A DNA stretch of 64,000 nt from Geobacillus thermocatenulatus (GCF_002217655.1 NZ_NEWK01000001.1:1658152-1722151); one strand, 5' to 3'. Positions 36,087 through 46,270 are shown, numbered from the stretch's first letter. Made by a program: numbers and translations. The notes: generated by a model not told the origin, from the sequence alone.

Positions 36087-36328
36087 CCATCCGGTGCTCG
36101 AGTATGTTGGCGAATGCACGTTATCGCGTTTTTCCACTTGTCACGGGAGCGCCATGCGGTTTTTCGCGAAATCATGGGACGCCGCACGCGAAAAGTGGCG
36201 CGTTGAGCACGATGGTGCAAAACGATGTGGTTTGCATCGCTCTCTTTTTTCGGGGTGTCAGGATAGAGGCATGTGTGAGCTGTCCTTTTGCAGAACAATG
36301 CAAGAAGCGAACGAAGGAGGGGACATGA
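36087..36328 (+). other. Spacer between ykcB and ykcC
   Basis: The 242-bp gap carries no convincing gene. A hairpin with TGCAAA pairing to TTTGCA, followed by a T-rich run near 36245, may attenuate transcription from ykcB into ykcC. Confidence 0.4.
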
Positions 36329-37291
36329 ATGGTGACGTATTCTGTTATTATCCCTGTATATAATGAGGCGCTGGTCATCCGCGAGACGTACCGACGGCTG
36401 AAAACGGTGATGGAGCAAACGTACGAACCGTATGAATTGTTGTTCATTAACGACGGCAGCACGGATGAGACGCTGGAGATCTTAAGGGAATTGGCTGTAA
36501 AGGATGACACCGTGAAGTACATTGACTTTTCCCGCAATTTCGGCCACCAAATCGCTATTACTGCGGGGATGGACTATGCCTCGGGTCAAGCCATCATCGT
36601 GATCGATGCCGATTTGCAAGATCCTCCTGAGCTCATGTTAGAGATGATCGAGCGCTGGAAGGAAGGGTATGAAGTGGTGTATGCCCGGCGCGTCAAGCGG
36701 AAGGGCGAGACGGTGTTCAAAAGATGGACGGCTTACGTGTTTTACCGATTGCTGCGGGCGGCGACCGAAATCGACATTCCGGTCGATACAGGCGATTTTC
36801 GCCTTATTGACCGGAAGGTGTGTGATCAGTTACGCTATATGAGAGAGCGGAGCCGGTTTGTTCGGGGGCTGGTAAGTTGGATCGGCTTCCGGCAGACGGC
36901 GGTTGAATACGAACGGGAGCCGCGTTTCGCCGGCGAGACGAAATACCCGCTCAAAAAGATGATTCGGTTTTCGCTTGATGGCATCACCTCGTTTTCATAC
37001 AAGCCGCTGAAGCTGGCCAGTTGGCTTGGATTTTTGTTGTCGGCGGCCAGTGTGGTGGGGATGTTCGTTGTCCTTTATCTTAAATGGTTTGCTCATTCAA
37101 CGGTCGCTGGCTGGGCGTCATTGTTGATGGTCATGCTGCTTGGCAACGGGGTGACACTGCTCATGCTCGGCGCGATTGGCGAATATATCGGCCGGATTTA
37201 CGATGAAGTGAAAGAGCGTCCGCTCTATATTGTCAACGAAACGTGGGGAGTCGGAACGAAACATGAACGAAAGCCTTCGTATATTCCGTAA
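36329..37291 (+). CDS. ykcC: Polyprenyl-phosphate glycosyltransferase, GT2 (YkcC-like)
   Basis: Product of 320 residues. The GT2 domain starts SVIIPVYNEALVI, with INDGSTDET and IDADLQDPPEL as nucleotide-sugar and metal sites and DTGDFRLIDRKV later. Two C-terminal helices (from about 230 and 265) anchor it. It attaches a sugar from UDP- or similar donor to undecaprenyl phosphate for YkcB. The 3' end overlaps gtrA by 29 bp. Confidence 0.92.
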   Translation: MVTYSVIIPVYNEALVIRETYRRLKTVMEQTYEPYELLFINDGSTDETLEILRELAVKDDTVKYIDFSRNFGHQIAITAGMDYASGQAIIVIDADLQDPPELMLEMIERWKEGYEVVYARRVKRKGETVFKRWTAYVFYRLLRAATEIDIPVDTGDFRLIDRKVCDQLRYMRERSRFVRGLVSWIGFRQTAVEYEREPRFAGETKYPLKKMIRFSLDGITSFSYKPLKLASWLGFLLSAASVVGMFVVLYLKWFAHSTVAGWASLLMVMLLGNGVTLLMLGAIGEYIGRIYDEVKERPLYIVNETWGVGTKHERKPSYIP

Positions 37292-37667
37292 AGAAAAACA
37301 AGCCGTATGGCGGTTTGGCCTCGTTGGGGTGAGCAATACCGCGGTGGACTTCGCCGTCTTTTTTTTGTTGACTGCTGCAGGCGCTAAGGCGGCGGTTGCC
37401 CAAGCCGTTGCCTACGGCGCCGGGATGGCGAACAGCTACATTTGGAATCGGCGTTGGACGTTTCAAGTCAAACGGAAAGCCAATATAAAGGAAGTTTTGC
37501 GCTTTCTTGTCGTCAACGGGCTGTCGTTCGGTGCATCGCTTGCCGTTTTGCTGGCCGCGGAACGGTTTGCATCGCTCTGGCTGGCGAAACTGGCGGCGAC
37601 AATCGCCGGGATGGCGGTGAACTTTATCGGCAGCCGCTATTGGGTGTTTGTGGAAATGGAAAAATAA
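37263..37667 (+). CDS. gtrA: GtrA-family flippase-like protein
   Basis: Product of 134 residues with four membrane helices; start at 37263 inside the end of the GT2 gene. RFGLVGVSNTAVDFAVFF and SYIWNRRWTF are family signatures. GtrA proteins are thought to help move lipid-linked sugars across the membrane. Operon with ykcB and ykcC. Confidence 0.9.
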   Translation: MNESLRIFRKEKQAVWRFGLVGVSNTAVDFAVFFLLTAAGAKAAVAQAVAYGAGMANSYIWNRRWTFQVKRKANIKEVLRFLVVNGLSFGASLAVLLAAERFASLWLAKLAATIAGMAVNFIGSRYWVFVEMEK

Positions 37668-37668
37668 G

Positions 37669-37708
37669 AAAACGATCCGGAAGCCATGCGTTGGGTCCGG
37701 ATCGTTTT
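37669..37708. terminator. Bidirectional terminator between gtrA and proA
   Basis: A 12-bp perfect stem (AAAACGATCCGG with CCGGATCGTTTT) lies between convergent genes, with T or A runs on both sides. Confidence 0.85.
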
Positions 37709-37758
37709 ATGCTTTAGAAACTTAGTGAAAAAGGAAGCCGTCTTCGTTGCAGCCATCG

Positions 37759-39003
37759 TTATGACTCCCGAATTTGCCCCGTCCCGTACACGAGCGATTT
37801 CGTTGTCGTAATGGCGACAAGCCCCATCGGACCGCGGGCGTGCAGCTTTTGCGTGCTGATGCCGATTTCCGCTCCGTAGCCGAACTGTTCGCCGTCCGTG
37901 AAGCGGGTGGAGGCGTTATGGTACAAGACCGCCGCGTCGACCGCCTGGAAAAAGCGGCGGACGTTCGCTTCGTTTTCGGTGATGATCGCTTCCGAGTGCT
38001 TCGTCCCGTAGCGGCGGATATGGGCAATCGCCTCATCGACATCAGCGACGAGCTTAACCGCTAAAATCGGCGCCAAATATTCCGCGTGCCAGTCGTCTTC
38101 TGTCGCCGGTTTGATGAACGGGTGCGATGACGCGAGGCGGTCGTCGCCGCGCAGCTCAACGCCGCGGGCGTGCAGCGCCTCAAGCAAGTCGTCGGCATAT
38201 GGCCAACGCTCATGAATGAGCACCGTTTCGATGGCGTTGCAGACGGACGGACGCTGCAATTTGGCGTTTAGGACGATGTTGATCGCCATTTGCCGCTCGG
38301 CTGATTCGTCGATGAACATATGGCAGTTGCCGACGCCGGTTTCAAGCACGGGCACGGTGGCGTTTTCGACGACCGAGCGGATGAGCCCGGCGCCGCCGCG
38401 CGGGATGAGAACGTCCAAATACTCGTTCAGGCGAAACATGTGCTGGGCCGTTTCCCTGCTTGTGTCTTCGAGCAGTTCAATCGCCGTTTCCGGAACGGTC
38501 GTCGTGCGGAGCGCCTCTTTCATGACGCGAACGAGCGCTTTGTTCGAATGAAGCGCTGATGTGCTGCCGCGAAGCAGGACGGCGTTGCCCGTTTTCAAGC
38601 AAAGACTCGCCGCATCGACCGTGACGTTCGGGCGCGCTTCGTACACCATGCCAATGACCCCAAGCGGCACGCGCACCGTTTGGATGCGAAGCCCGTTCGG
38701 CCGCGTCCACTCTGCGATGATTTCTCCGACCGGGTCAGGAAGCGAGGCGACTTGGCGGACGCCGTCGATGATTTGGTCCAGGCGTTCATTTGTGAGTTGG
38801 AGCCGGTCAAGCAAAGCCGGTGACAGCCCTTGTTTGCACCCTTGGGCCATATCTTTCTCGTTTTCTTGCAAAATGAAGGCGCGTTCGCGGTCAAGGGTTT
38901 GGGCGATCTGTTCCAACGCTGCATTTTTTTCCTCCACTGACAGCATGGCGAGCGTTTGTGAGGCGGTTTTCAACCGTTCGGCTTTTTTGAGCAGTTCACT
39001 CAT
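37759..39003 (-). CDS. proA: Gamma-glutamyl phosphate reductase
   Basis: Product of 414 residues starting at 39003, overlapping the proB stop by 4 bp. NAD(P)-site segments ([29 protein letters not shown]) and the catalytic cysteine in TGVGNCHMF are present. It reduces glutamyl 5-phosphate to the semialdehyde in proline synthesis. Transcribed with proB under the T-box leader at 40.2-40.5 kb. Confidence 0.96.
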   Translation of the reverse strand: MSELLKKAERLKTASQTLAMLSVEEKNAALEQIAQTLDRERAFILQENEKDMAQGCKQGLSPALLDRLQLTNERLDQIIDGVRQVASLPDPVGEIIAEWTRPNGLRIQTVRVPLGVIGMVYEARPNVTVDAASLCLKTGNAVLLRGSTSALHSNKALVRVMKEALRTTTVPETAIELLEDTSRETAQHMFRLNEYLDVLIPRGGAGLIRSVVENATVPVLETGVGNCHMFIDESAERQMAINIVLNAKLQRPSVCNAIETVLIHERWPYADDLLEALHARGVELRGDDRLASSHPFIKPATEDDWHAEYLAPILAVKLVADVDEAIAHIRRYGTKHSEAIITENEANVRRFFQAVDAAVLYHNASTRFTDGEQFGYGAEIGISTQKLHARGPMGLVAITTTKSLVYGTGQIRES

Positions 39004-40124
39004 TTCGATACACTCTCCTTTCGCAACGTGACCCAATTGTCGCGGTGAATGACTTCCGGGCGGTGAAGGTAGGAATATTGCCGAGCTTCCTCGCTCGGAA
39101 GTCCTTTCACTTTCTCTAAATCGGCAGCGGCATAATACACTTGGCCGCGTCCGATCGTGATTCCTTTTTCATTGACGACATCCACGACATCCATGGCGTG
39201 AAAATCGCCGGAAACAGCTGTGACGCCGGCGGGAAGCAAACTTTTCCCACGCATAAGCAACGCTTCCTCAGCCCCGCTGTCGACCGTGATCGTGCCGGCG
39301 ACAGGAGCATGATAAGCAATCCATTGTTTGCGCATTTGCATTTGTTTCGGCAACGGAGCGCCGATGTACGTGCCGTCTCCTTTCCCAGCTAAAATATCAG
39401 CCAGTTTTTCTTTGCCGCTCCCTGCGCCGATGAACACGCTGACGCCAAACGAGAGTGCTTTTCGAGCCGCGAGAAGCTTCGAGCGCATCCCGCCGGTGCC
39501 AACGGCTGAACCGATGCCGCCGGCGGCTTCGATCATCTCATCGGTGATTTCCGGCAAAAAGGCATATTTTTTCGCCTGTGGATTCGTTTTCGGGTTGGCG
39601 TCATACAGCCCGTTAATGTCGGTAAGCAAAATGAGCGCATCGGCGTGCAAAAAGCCGGCGACAAGCGCCGAAAGCATGTCATTGTCGCCAAATGTCAATT
39701 CCTCGATGGAAACGGAGTCGTTTTCATTAATGATCGGCACGGCGCCGTTCTCAAGCAGTGTGGTGATCGTGGCGAACAAGTTGCGAAACCGTTCGCGGCT
39801 GTAAAAGTCGCTGCGCGTCAACAACAATTGGGCGGTCGTGAAGCCAAAGCGGGCGAATGCCGAGCTGTACGCCTGCATGAGCAAGCTTTGCCCGACGGCA
39901 GCTGCGGCCTGTTTGCCGGCGATCGTCGTCGGCCGCGCCGGGTAGCCGAGCGGCCCGAACCCGGCGGCGACCGCCCCGGACGTGATGAGAATGACGTCAT
40001 GGCCGAGCTGTTTGAGATAAGCGATCGCCTCAACGTGATCGAACAGCTTGTCATGGCAAAGGCCGCCTTTCGGATCGGTGAGCGAGCTGCTGCCGATTTT
40101 GACCACCACGCGCTGCCGTTTCAT
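39000..40124 (-). CDS. proB: Glutamate 5-kinase
   Basis: Product of 374 residues; start at 40124 ([15 protein letters not shown]), since longer readings run into the leader RNA. It has the amino-acid-kinase domain ([34 protein letters not shown]) and a C-terminal PUA domain from about 280. It makes glutamyl 5-phosphate and is usually feedback-inhibited by proline. Its control by a T-box adds transcriptional sensing of uncharged tRNA. Confidence 0.96.
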   Translation of the reverse strand: MKRQRVVVKIGSSSLTDPKGGLCHDKLFDHVEAIAYLKQLGHDVILITSGAVAAGFGPLGYPARPTTIAGKQAAAAVGQSLLMQAYSSAFARFGFTTAQLLLTRSDFYSRERFRNLFATITTLLENGAVPIINENDSVSIEELTFGDNDMLSALVAGFLHADALILLTDINGLYDANPKTNPQAKKYAFLPEITDEMIEAAGGIGSAVGTGGMRSKLLAARKALSFGVSVFIGAGSGKEKLADILAGKGDGTYIGAPLPKQMQMRKQWIAYHAPVAGTITVDSGAEEALLMRGKSLLPAGVTAVSGDFHAMDVVDVVNEKGITIGRGQVYYAAADLEKVKGLPSEEARQYSYLHRPEVIHRDNWVTLRKESVSK

Positions 40125-40198
40125 CGCGTTCTTCCCTCCTTTGCGGGTTGAATGGCATGAGTTGGATTGCCTAGCCGTCCTGCGAAGCGGCAGGCCAA

Positions 40199-40468
40199 TA
40201 AAAAACGCTTTTCCTCCTTTTTTGCAAAAGGACGGAAAAGCGTTCCGCGGTACCACCTTTTTTGGCGCCTAAAGCGCCCCCTCGAGCCTGTAACGCAGGC
40301 GTGCGGCTTATGTTTGCATAAGCGGCCGTCTAGGGCAGGTTCAACCGGCTTCCCGCGAGGAACCTTCCAGCCTGTGGGTTCCACTCTCTGGCGCGTTCCC
40401 TCGGTTTACTAGTCCCGTGCCGTTCTCATTGTTTCATTGTCAAGGATAGACTTGCGATTTATAATTTG
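40199..40468 (-). ncRNA. T-box leader, probably proline-specific, upstream of proBA
   Basis: On the minus strand the T-box sequence GGTGGTACCGCGG (40245-40257) is followed by a terminator stem AACGCTTTTCC/GGAAAAGCGTT and a T run ending near 40199. Upstream are GAGAGTGGAACC and the Stem I distal parts. A GAACCTGCC segment on the descending side of Stem I places CCU, a proline codon, at the specifier position. It binds uncharged tRNA-Pro, which stabilises the antiterminator and allows proBA transcription. Class certain; specifier reading is by eye. Confidence 0.9.
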
Positions 40469-40474
40469 TAAGAA

Positions 40475-40503
40475 ATTATGACGCCAAATGCTCCGGTTGT
40501 CAA
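40475..40503 (-). promoter_or_regulatory. Promoter of T-box-proBA transcript
   Basis: On the minus strand TTGACA (40498-40503) and CATAAT (40475-40480) are 17 bp apart. The leader should start near 40468. Confidence 0.75.
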
Positions 40504-40573
40504 GAGGAGCGGCTGATTTTTCTGACTCGTTTTCGCAGAGCAGATCATGAAAACGCATTCAGAATAAAGGTAA

Positions 40574-40603
40574 TTGTCTTTCTATTAGAAAAAGTGGTAC
40601 AAT
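40574..40603 (+). promoter_or_regulatory. Promoter of ilvD
   Basis: TTGTCT (40574-40579) and TACAAT (40598-40603) are 18 bp apart, about 37 bp before the ilvD start. Confidence 0.65.
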
Positions 40604-40639
40604 ACTAGCAATCAATCAAACCGCATGATGGAGGGACCG

Positions 40640-42322
40640 ATGATGAAAAAACGGCGCAGCGACATGATCAAAAAAGGATTCGACCGCGCTCCGCACCGAA
40701 GCTTGTTGCGGGCGGCGGGCGTAAAAGAAGAAGACTTTGACAAACCGTTTATTGCGGTCGTCAACTCCTACATTGACATTATTCCCGGGCACGTCCATTT
40801 GCAAGAGTTTGGGAAAATCGTCAAGGAAGCGATTCGCGAAGCGGGCGGCGTGCCGTTTGAAATGAACACGATCGGCGTTGACGACGGTATTGCGATGGGC
40901 CATATCGGGATGCGCTATTCGCTGCCGAGCCGGGAAATCATCGCCGATTCGATCGAAACGGTTATCTCGGCGCATTGGTTTGACGGCATGGTGTGCATTC
41001 CGAACTGCGACAAAATTACGCCAGGGATGATGATGGCGGCGATGCGGCTCAACATTCCGACGATTTTCGTCAGCGGGGGGCCGATGAAAGCCGGCGTAAC
41101 GAAGGATGGGCGGAAAATTTCACTGTCATCTGTATTTGAAGGCGTCGGGGCGTATTTAGGCGGAACGCTCGATGAGAAAGGGCTTGAAGAACTCGAACGG
41201 TACGGCTGTCCGACGTGCGGATCGTGCTCGGGCATGTTTACGGCCAACTCCATGAACTGTCTCGCTGAAGCGCTCGGGCTCGCTTTGCCAGGCAACGGCA
41301 CCATTTTGGCGGTTGACCCAGCGCGCAAAGAGCTTGTCCGCCAGTCGGCGAAACAGCTCATGTATTTGATTGAACATGACATCAAACCGCGCGATATCGT
41401 GACGGAAAAAGCGATCGACAACGCGTTCGCGCTCGATATGGCGCTTGGCGGCTCGACGAATACGGTGCTGCATACGCTTGCGATCGCCAACGAAGCCGGC
41501 ATCGACTACTCGCTTGAGCGCATCAACGAAGTGGCATCGCGCGTGCCGCATTTGGCGAAACTCGCGCCCGCGTCCGACATTCATTACATCGAAGACTTGC
41601 ATGAAGCGGGCGGCGTCTCGGCCGTGTTGAACGAGCTGGCGAAAAAAGAAGGCACGCTGCATCTTGACACGCTCACCGTCACGGGCAAAACGCTCGGGGA
41701 AAATATCGCCGGCTGCGAAGTGAAAAACTATGAGGTCATCCGGCCGATTGACAACCCGTATTCGGAAACGGGCGGGCTCGCCATTTTGTTCGGCAACCTG
41801 GCGCCGGACGGCGCCGTCATTAAAACCGGGGCGGTCCAAGGCGGCATCACGCGCCATGAAGGGCCCGCGATCGTCTTTGACTCCCAGGAGGAAGCGCTCG
41901 AGGGCATCGCCAGCGGCAAAATCAAGCCGGGACATGTTGTCGTCATCCGCTACGAAGGGCCAAAAGGCGGCCCAGGGATGCCGGAAATGCTGGCGCCGAC
42001 GTCGCAAATCGTCGGCATGGGGCTCGGCACCAAAGTGGCGCTTGTCACCGACGGCCGCTTCTCCGGCGCCTCGCGCGGCCTATCCGTCGGCCACGTTTCA
42101 CCGGAAGCGGCCGAAGGCGGACCGATCGCGTTCATCCAAGACGGCGACATCATCGAAATCGATACAGTGAAACGGACAATTAACGTCAAATTGCCCGATG
42201 AAGAGCTCGAACGCCGGAAAGCGAACTGGAATGGCTTTGAACCGAAAGTGAAAACCGGCTATCTCGCCCGCTACTCGAAACACGTCACCTCGGCGAGCAC
42301 GGGGGGGATTATGAAAATTTAG
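40640..42322 (+). CDS. ilvD: Dihydroxy-acid dehydratase
   Basis: Product of 560 residues; the ATG at 40640 or the adjacent ATG at 40643 is served by GGAGGG. Iron-sulfur ligands appear in [10 protein letters not shown] and [18 protein letters not shown], with the C-terminal [11 protein letters not shown]. It converts 2,3-dihydroxy-isovalerate and -methylvalerate to 2-keto acids in branched-chain amino acid synthesis. It is monocistronic here and much closer to biosynthetic IlvD than the long dehydratase at 2859-5060. Confidence 0.95.
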   Translation: MMKKRRSDMIKKGFDRAPHRSLLRAAGVKEEDFDKPFIAVVNSYIDIIPGHVHLQEFGKIVKEAIREAGGVPFEMNTIGVDDGIAMGHIGMRYSLPSREIIADSIETVISAHWFDGMVCIPNCDKITPGMMMAAMRLNIPTIFVSGGPMKAGVTKDGRKISLSSVFEGVGAYLGGTLDEKGLEELERYGCPTCGSCSGMFTANSMNCLAEALGLALPGNGTILAVDPARKELVRQSAKQLMYLIEHDIKPRDIVTEKAIDNAFALDMALGGSTNTVLHTLAIANEAGIDYSLERINEVASRVPHLAKLAPASDIHYIEDLHEAGGVSAVLNELAKKEGTLHLDTLTVTGKTLGENIAGCEVKNYEVIRPIDNPYSETGGLAILFGNLAPDGAVIKTGAVQGGITRHEGPAIVFDSQEEALEGIASGKIKPGHVVVIRYEGPKGGPGMPEMLAPTSQIVGMGLGTKVALVTDGRFSGASRGLSVGHVSPEAAEGGPIAFIQDGDIIEIDTVKRTINVKLPDEELERRKANWNGFEPKVKTGYLARYSKHVTSASTGGIMKI

Positions 42323-42338
42323 GCGAAATAGGATCAAG

Positions 42339-42380
42339 GAAGGCGGTGCTCCATCAGCATGAGAGCTGCCTTCTTTTTTA
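42339..42380 (+). terminator. Terminator after ilvD
   Basis: GAAGGC pairs with GCCTTC (with additional inner pairs), followed by seven Ts. Confidence 0.75.
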
Positions 42381-42462
42381 TTTTCCAAACTTTCCTATAA
42401 TAAGAAACCATCTAAAAGCCCAAACTGCCATCCGCCCTCTTCTTGGCCCTCAAAAAAGAGTA

Positions 42463-42506
42463 TTGACATTTTAAAATATTTCACCTATTTTAAAATTAAA
42501 TATAAT
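42463..42506 (+). promoter_or_regulatory. Promoter region of paaK
   Basis: TTGACA (42463-42468) is followed at 17 bp by TATTTT (42486-42491). A better -10, TATAAT at 42501-42506, has only a weak -35 (TTTCAC, 16 bp). The second placement abuts the operator just as in the paaA promoter. Confidence 0.65.
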
Positions 42507-42510
42507 AGTT

Positions 42511-42545
42511 TAAATATATAACGTTTATATAACGTTATATATTTA
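42511..42545. promoter_or_regulatory. Phenylacetate-regulon operator, 15-bp perfect arms
   Basis: Bases 42511-42525 and 42531-42545 form a perfect inverted repeat with a 5-base spacer. The core is AACGTT-TATAT-AACGTT. The same core, AACGTT-N5-AACGTT, occurs upstream of paaA (43966-43982) and, with one mismatch, upstream of phenylalanine dehydrogenase (56649-56665). Its placement right after the -10 indicates repression. PaaX, encoded at 52734, is the obvious candidate protein. Confidence 0.75.
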
Positions 42546-42553
42546 ACATTATT

Positions 42554-42567
42554 TGAAAGCGTTTTAA
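42554..42567. promoter_or_regulatory. cre site before paaK
   Basis: TGAAAGCGTTTTAA matches the CcpA cre consensus at all but the near-terminal C. It lies downstream of the promoter, where bound CcpA would block transcription, so paaK is probably glucose-repressed. Confidence 0.65.
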
Positions 42568-42584
42568 TAGAGGGGGCGGAAACG

Positions 42585-43916
42585 ATGATTTTGCATGATA
42601 TCGAAACGGCTGCGCGCAGCGAGCTTGAGGCTCTCCAGCTTGAGCGGCTGCGGGCGACGGCGGCGCGCGTGTATGAGCAGGTGCCGTTTTATCGGCAACG
42701 GTTCGATGAATGCGGAGTGAAGCCGGACGATATTCGCACGCTTGAGGATGTGCGCAAACTCCCGTTTACGACAAAGCGGGATTTGCGGGATCATTATCCG
42801 TTTGGCTTGCTTGCGGTGGATCTTTCCCAATGCGTCCGTGTGCATGCATCAAGCGGCACAAGCGGGAAGCCGACGGTCGTCGCCTATACAAAGAGAGACA
42901 TTGACCATTGGGCTGACATTGTGGCGCGGGCGATTGTCATCGCTGGCGGAAAACCGGGGGATGTCATTCACAACGCCTACGGATACGGGCTGTTTACCGG
43001 CGGCCTTGGATTGCATTATGGCAGCGAGCGGCTCGGGGCGGTGACCGTGCCGGTATCCGGGGGCAACACCGACCGACAAGTGATGATCATTGAAGATTTT
43101 CAGCCGACCGTCATTTGCGCCACACCGTCTTATGTGTTAAACATCGCCGAGCGGATGAAAGAACTGGGCAAAGATCCCCGGCAAACGTCGTTGAAATATG
43201 GAATCTTCGGTGCGGAGCCGTGGTCCGAGGAAATGCGGCGCACGCTCGAAGAGACATTTGATATGAAGGCATGCGACATTTACGGACTAAGTGAAGTGAT
43301 CGGCCCAGGGGTGGCGATGGAGTGTCATGAAGCGCAAAACGGGCTCCATATCGCCGAGGATCACTTCTTGGTGGAGGTCATCAATCCGAAAACGCTTGAA
43401 CCGGTGGCCGAAGGGGAAGAAGGAGAGCTTGTGTTTACGAGCTTGACGAAAGAAGCGTTTCCAGTCATCCGCTACCGAACAGGGGATATCGCTTCTGTGA
43501 CGAGGGAACGGTGTATTTGCGGGCGGACGACGGCGCGCATGTCGCGGGTCAAAGGGCGGGTTGACGACATGATCATCATCCGCGGCGTCAATGTGTTTCC
43601 ATCGGAAATTGAGCATCATCTGCTTCGCGTCTCGGAACTGGCTCCGCACTATCAGCTGCATCGTCTCCGCCACGGTCATTTGGAAGCGCTCGAGCTGCAT
43701 GCGGAAGTGACCGATCGTTTTTACAGCGAGGTCGGCGGAGATTTGCAAAGCGAGCAGGCTGCTCTGCTTGCCCGGCGCATTCAGTCATTGTTGAAAACGC
43801 ACTGTCTCATTTCGATTGACGTCCGTCTCCATTCGCCGAAAACGCTCCCGCGCTCAGAAGGGAAAGCGGTCCGCATCGTTGACCGCCGCCATCTTGAAGC
43901 GCCGCAATCCATCTGA
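42585..43916 (+). CDS. paaK: Phenylacetate-CoA ligase
   Basis: Product of 443 residues. The AMP-binding P-loop is ASSGTSGKPTV, followed by YGLFTGGLGLHYG, the A5-type IYGLSEVIGPGVAMEC and the C-terminal GRVDDMIIIRGVNVFPSEIE. It activates phenylacetate with ATP and CoA, the entry step of aerobic phenylacetate degradation. It has its own operator-controlled promoter, ahead of the paaA operon. Confidence 0.96.
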   Translation: MILHDIETAARSELEALQLERLRATAARVYEQVPFYRQRFDECGVKPDDIRTLEDVRKLPFTTKRDLRDHYPFGLLAVDLSQCVRVHASSGTSGKPTVVAYTKRDIDHWADIVARAIVIAGGKPGDVIHNAYGYGLFTGGLGLHYGSERLGAVTVPVSGGNTDRQVMIIEDFQPTVICATPSYVLNIAERMKELGKDPRQTSLKYGIFGAEPWSEEMRRTLEETFDMKACDIYGLSEVIGPGVAMECHEAQNGLHIAEDHFLVEVINPKTLEPVAEGEEGELVFTSLTKEAFPVIRYRTGDIASVTRERCICGRTTARMSRVKGRVDDMIIIRGVNVFPSEIEHHLLRVSELAPHYQLHRLRHGHLEALELHAEVTDRFYSEVGGDLQSEQAALLARRIQSLLKTHCLISIDVRLHSPKTLPRSEGKAVRIVDRRHLEAPQSI

Positions 43917-43936
43917 CTAGAGAAAGAAAAAAACGA

Positions 43937-43984
43937 TTGCAAAATATATAACATTTAAATATAATAACGTTAAACAAACGTTAT
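43937..43984 (+). promoter_or_regulatory. Promoter and operator of paaA operon
   Basis: TTGCAA (43937-43942) and TATAAT (43960-43965) are 17 bp apart. Immediately after, ATAACGTT-AAACA-AACGTTAT (arms 43964-43971 and 43977-43984) repeats the operator seen before paaK, with the same 5-base spacer. A degenerate cre-like AAAACGATTGCA overlaps the -35. Confidence 0.78.
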
Positions 43985-44011
43985 ATATTTTAATCGAGAG
44001 GTGTATGGGGG

Positions 44012-44980
44012 ATGGCCGCTATGATGACGTTCACCCGCCTGTCAGATGAGGAGAAATACGAACGGTTTATGCAGCGCATCGAGGCGGGGGAAAAGATCGA
44101 AGCCGATGACTGGATGCCGGATGAGTATCGGGTGACGCTGATCAAGCTCATTGCGATGCATGCGGTGAGTGAAATTATGGGAGCGCTTCCGGAAAAAGAA
44201 TGGGTGCCGAAAGCGCCGTCGCTGCGCCGGAAGCTTGGCATCATGGCGAAAGTGCAGGATGAAATGGGGCACGGCCAGCTGCTGCTTCGGGTGGCGGAAG
44301 ATTTGATGGCGCCGCTTGGCAAAACGCGGGAAGATATTATCGAAGATTTATTGAACGAACGGTTGAAGTTTCATAACGTGTTTCATATGCCAGCGCCGAC
44401 GTGGGCGGACGCCGGGTTGATCGGCTGGCTCGTCGACGGAGCGGCGATTATGACGCAGACGAACATGCTGGATGCCTCATACGGACCGTACGCCCGGGCG
44501 CTGAAGCGCATTTGCGCCGAGGAAGTGTTTCACGCCCAGCACGGCGAGTCGATCATTTTGGCGCTCGCCGAAGGGACGAAGGAGCAGAAAGAGATGCTGC
44601 AAGAGGCGCTCAACCGTTGGTGGGAGGCGTTGCTCATGTTTTTTGGCCCTCCGACGGCCGATACGACGGGAACTTCGAAGCAAGACATCACGATCAAATA
44701 CCGCATCCGCACGAAAACGAACGAGCAGCTGCGCCAAGACTTCTTTACGAAATATGTGCCGCGCATTTGGGCGCTCGGACTGGAGATTCCTGATGAGACC
44801 ATGCATTTTGACAAAGAGAAGGGCCAATGGATTTACCGGCAGCCGGATTGGGAGCGGTTTAAAGAAATCATCCGCAACAACGGGCCGAAGTCGCAGGAGC
44901 GGCTTGAGCTTCGGCGGACGGCATACAAGCAGAACGCGTGGGTGCGCGCGGCGCTTAGCGCCGTACGGACGGCCGGATGA
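44012..44980 (+). CDS. paaA: Phenylacetyl-CoA epoxidase catalytic subunit
   Basis: Product of 322 residues, all-helical ferritin-like. Carboxylate-bridged diiron ligands are recognisable in KVQDEMGHGQLLLR and CAEEVFHAQHGES. With PaaB, PaaC and PaaD it epoxidises phenylacetyl-CoA at the 1,2 position. It is the first gene of a ten-gene operon. GAGAGGTG precedes the start. Confidence 0.95.
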   Translation: MAAMMTFTRLSDEEKYERFMQRIEAGEKIEADDWMPDEYRVTLIKLIAMHAVSEIMGALPEKEWVPKAPSLRRKLGIMAKVQDEMGHGQLLLRVAEDLMAPLGKTREDIIEDLLNERLKFHNVFHMPAPTWADAGLIGWLVDGAAIMTQTNMLDASYGPYARALKRICAEEVFHAQHGESIILALAEGTKEQKEMLQEALNRWWEALLMFFGPPTADTTGTSKQDITIKYRIRTKTNEQLRQDFFTKYVPRIWALGLEIPDETMHFDKEKGQWIYRQPDWERFKEIIRNNGPKSQERLELRRTAYKQNAWVRAALSAVRTAG

Positions 44981-44992
44981 GGAGGGATGGCC

Positions 44993-45346
44993 ATGGCGGG
45001 GAAAGAACAAGGATTTTATCAAGTGTTTGAAGTGTTCAGCCGCAAAGCGCCCGATGCGCCGATGCAGCATCAATTCAGCCTGCTTGCCCCCAATGAGGAG
45101 ATTGCGCTCGTGATGGCGCAGGAGAACTTTATGCGCCGCGAGCCGGTCGCGGATCTTTGGGTTGTGAAGCGGGACTATATCCGGCGAATGAGTGAGGAGG
45201 AAAAAGCAGCGCTCAAGCGGCTTGACAACAAAGATTACCGGTTGACGCGAGGATATGGGGATTTAAAGAAACGATGGCGCAAATATGAGCAAAACGTGCT
45301 TGATGAGAAGGAAATTTTGTCATGGAAAGGCGAGATTCGGCGATGA
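44993..45346 (+). CDS. paaB: Phenylacetyl-CoA epoxidase subunit PaaB
   Basis: Product of 117 residues; ATG 44993 is preferred over 44987 because GGAGGG needs spacing. FYQVFEVFSRKAPDAPMQHQ and ALVMAQENFMRREP are characteristic. It is the small structural subunit of the epoxidase complex. Its stop overlaps the paaC start. Confidence 0.95.
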   Translation: MAGKEQGFYQVFEVFSRKAPDAPMQHQFSLLAPNEEIALVMAQENFMRREPVADLWVVKRDYIRRMSEEEKAALKRLDNKDYRLTRGYGDLKKRWRKYEQNVLDEKEILSWKGEIRR

Positions 45347-46155
45347 GCGAAAAACCGATTCACTTCCATCCAGACGGTCAAGAGGCGCTTGTCGAGCTAT
45401 TGTTTCAGCTCGCGGATGATGATTTTTTGCTTGCCTACCGCGGCTCGGAATGGCTTGGGTTGGCGCCGCATATCGAGGAGGATATTGCGTTTTCTTCCAT
45501 CAGCCAAGATACGATGGGGCATGCGGCCATGTATTATCAGCTGCTTGAAGATCTTGGCTGTGGATCAGCCGACGAACTGGCGCACGCCCGCCCAGCTTCG
45601 GCGCGGCGCAATGCGGTTTTGCTCGAACGGGTAAACGGCCCGGGGCATTATTTGCGTGAGCCTCGCTATGATTGGGCGTTCACTGTTGTTCGCCACTATT
45701 TTTATACGCAGGCGAAGCGCGTTCGTCTCGAGTCGCTGACCAAAAGCAGCTATGCCCCGCTCGCGGAAGTGGCGGCGAAAATTCAAGTGGAGCTGCATTA
45801 TCATTTGCTTCATTGGCATACGTGGTTTGTCCAGCTGACGAATGCCCATTTGGAAGCGCGGACGCGAATGACGAAAGCCATCCAAGACGTAGCGGCCGAT
45901 TTTGCCGGCGTGTTGACGCTTGGGGCGAAGGGAGCGGACATGGTGCGATGGGGATTGATTGACGACGAAAAGGTGCTGACAGAACGGACGATCGCCGCGC
46001 TGGCGCCGGCGTTTGCCGAAGTGGGGCTTGATTGGCCGATGCCGTTTGGCATGAAACATGGCAACGGCCGCAACGGCGAACATACGCCGGATTTGGACGA
46101 AGCGCTGGCGACGTTGTCAGAAGTATACCGCGCCGTCCCGCATGCGATATGGTAA
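45343..46155 (+). CDS. paaC: Phenylacetyl-CoA epoxidase structural subunit PaaC
   Basis: Product of 270 residues, helical ferritin-like fold without a complete diiron site. LLFQLADDDFLLAYRGSEWLG and SQDTMGHAAMYYQLLEDLG are typical. It pairs with PaaA as a scaffold. Start at 45343 overlaps paaB by 4 bp. Confidence 0.94.
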   Translation: MSEKPIHFHPDGQEALVELLFQLADDDFLLAYRGSEWLGLAPHIEEDIAFSSISQDTMGHAAMYYQLLEDLGCGSADELAHARPASARRNAVLLERVNGPGHYLREPRYDWAFTVVRHYFYTQAKRVRLESLTKSSYAPLAEVAAKIQVELHYHLLHWHTWFVQLTNAHLEARTRMTKAIQDVAADFAGVLTLGAKGADMVRWGLIDDEKVLTERTIAALAPAFAEVGLDWPMPFGMKHGNGRNGEHTPDLDEALATLSEVYRAVPHAIW

Positions 46156-46270
46156 TGTCCATGATTCCGTCCATCAAAGGGCGGTGTTGGGCAGATGGCG
46201 GCAAAGCGCTTGTTCGAGAGGCAAAGCGGCGCCGCCCGACGGCCAAAGCGGGAAAATGAGAGGGATCACG

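Noticed and set aside
36094..36363. 89-codon frame between ykcB and ykcC
   Set aside because: Overlaps the ykcC start, lacks a ribosome binding site and has no domain features.
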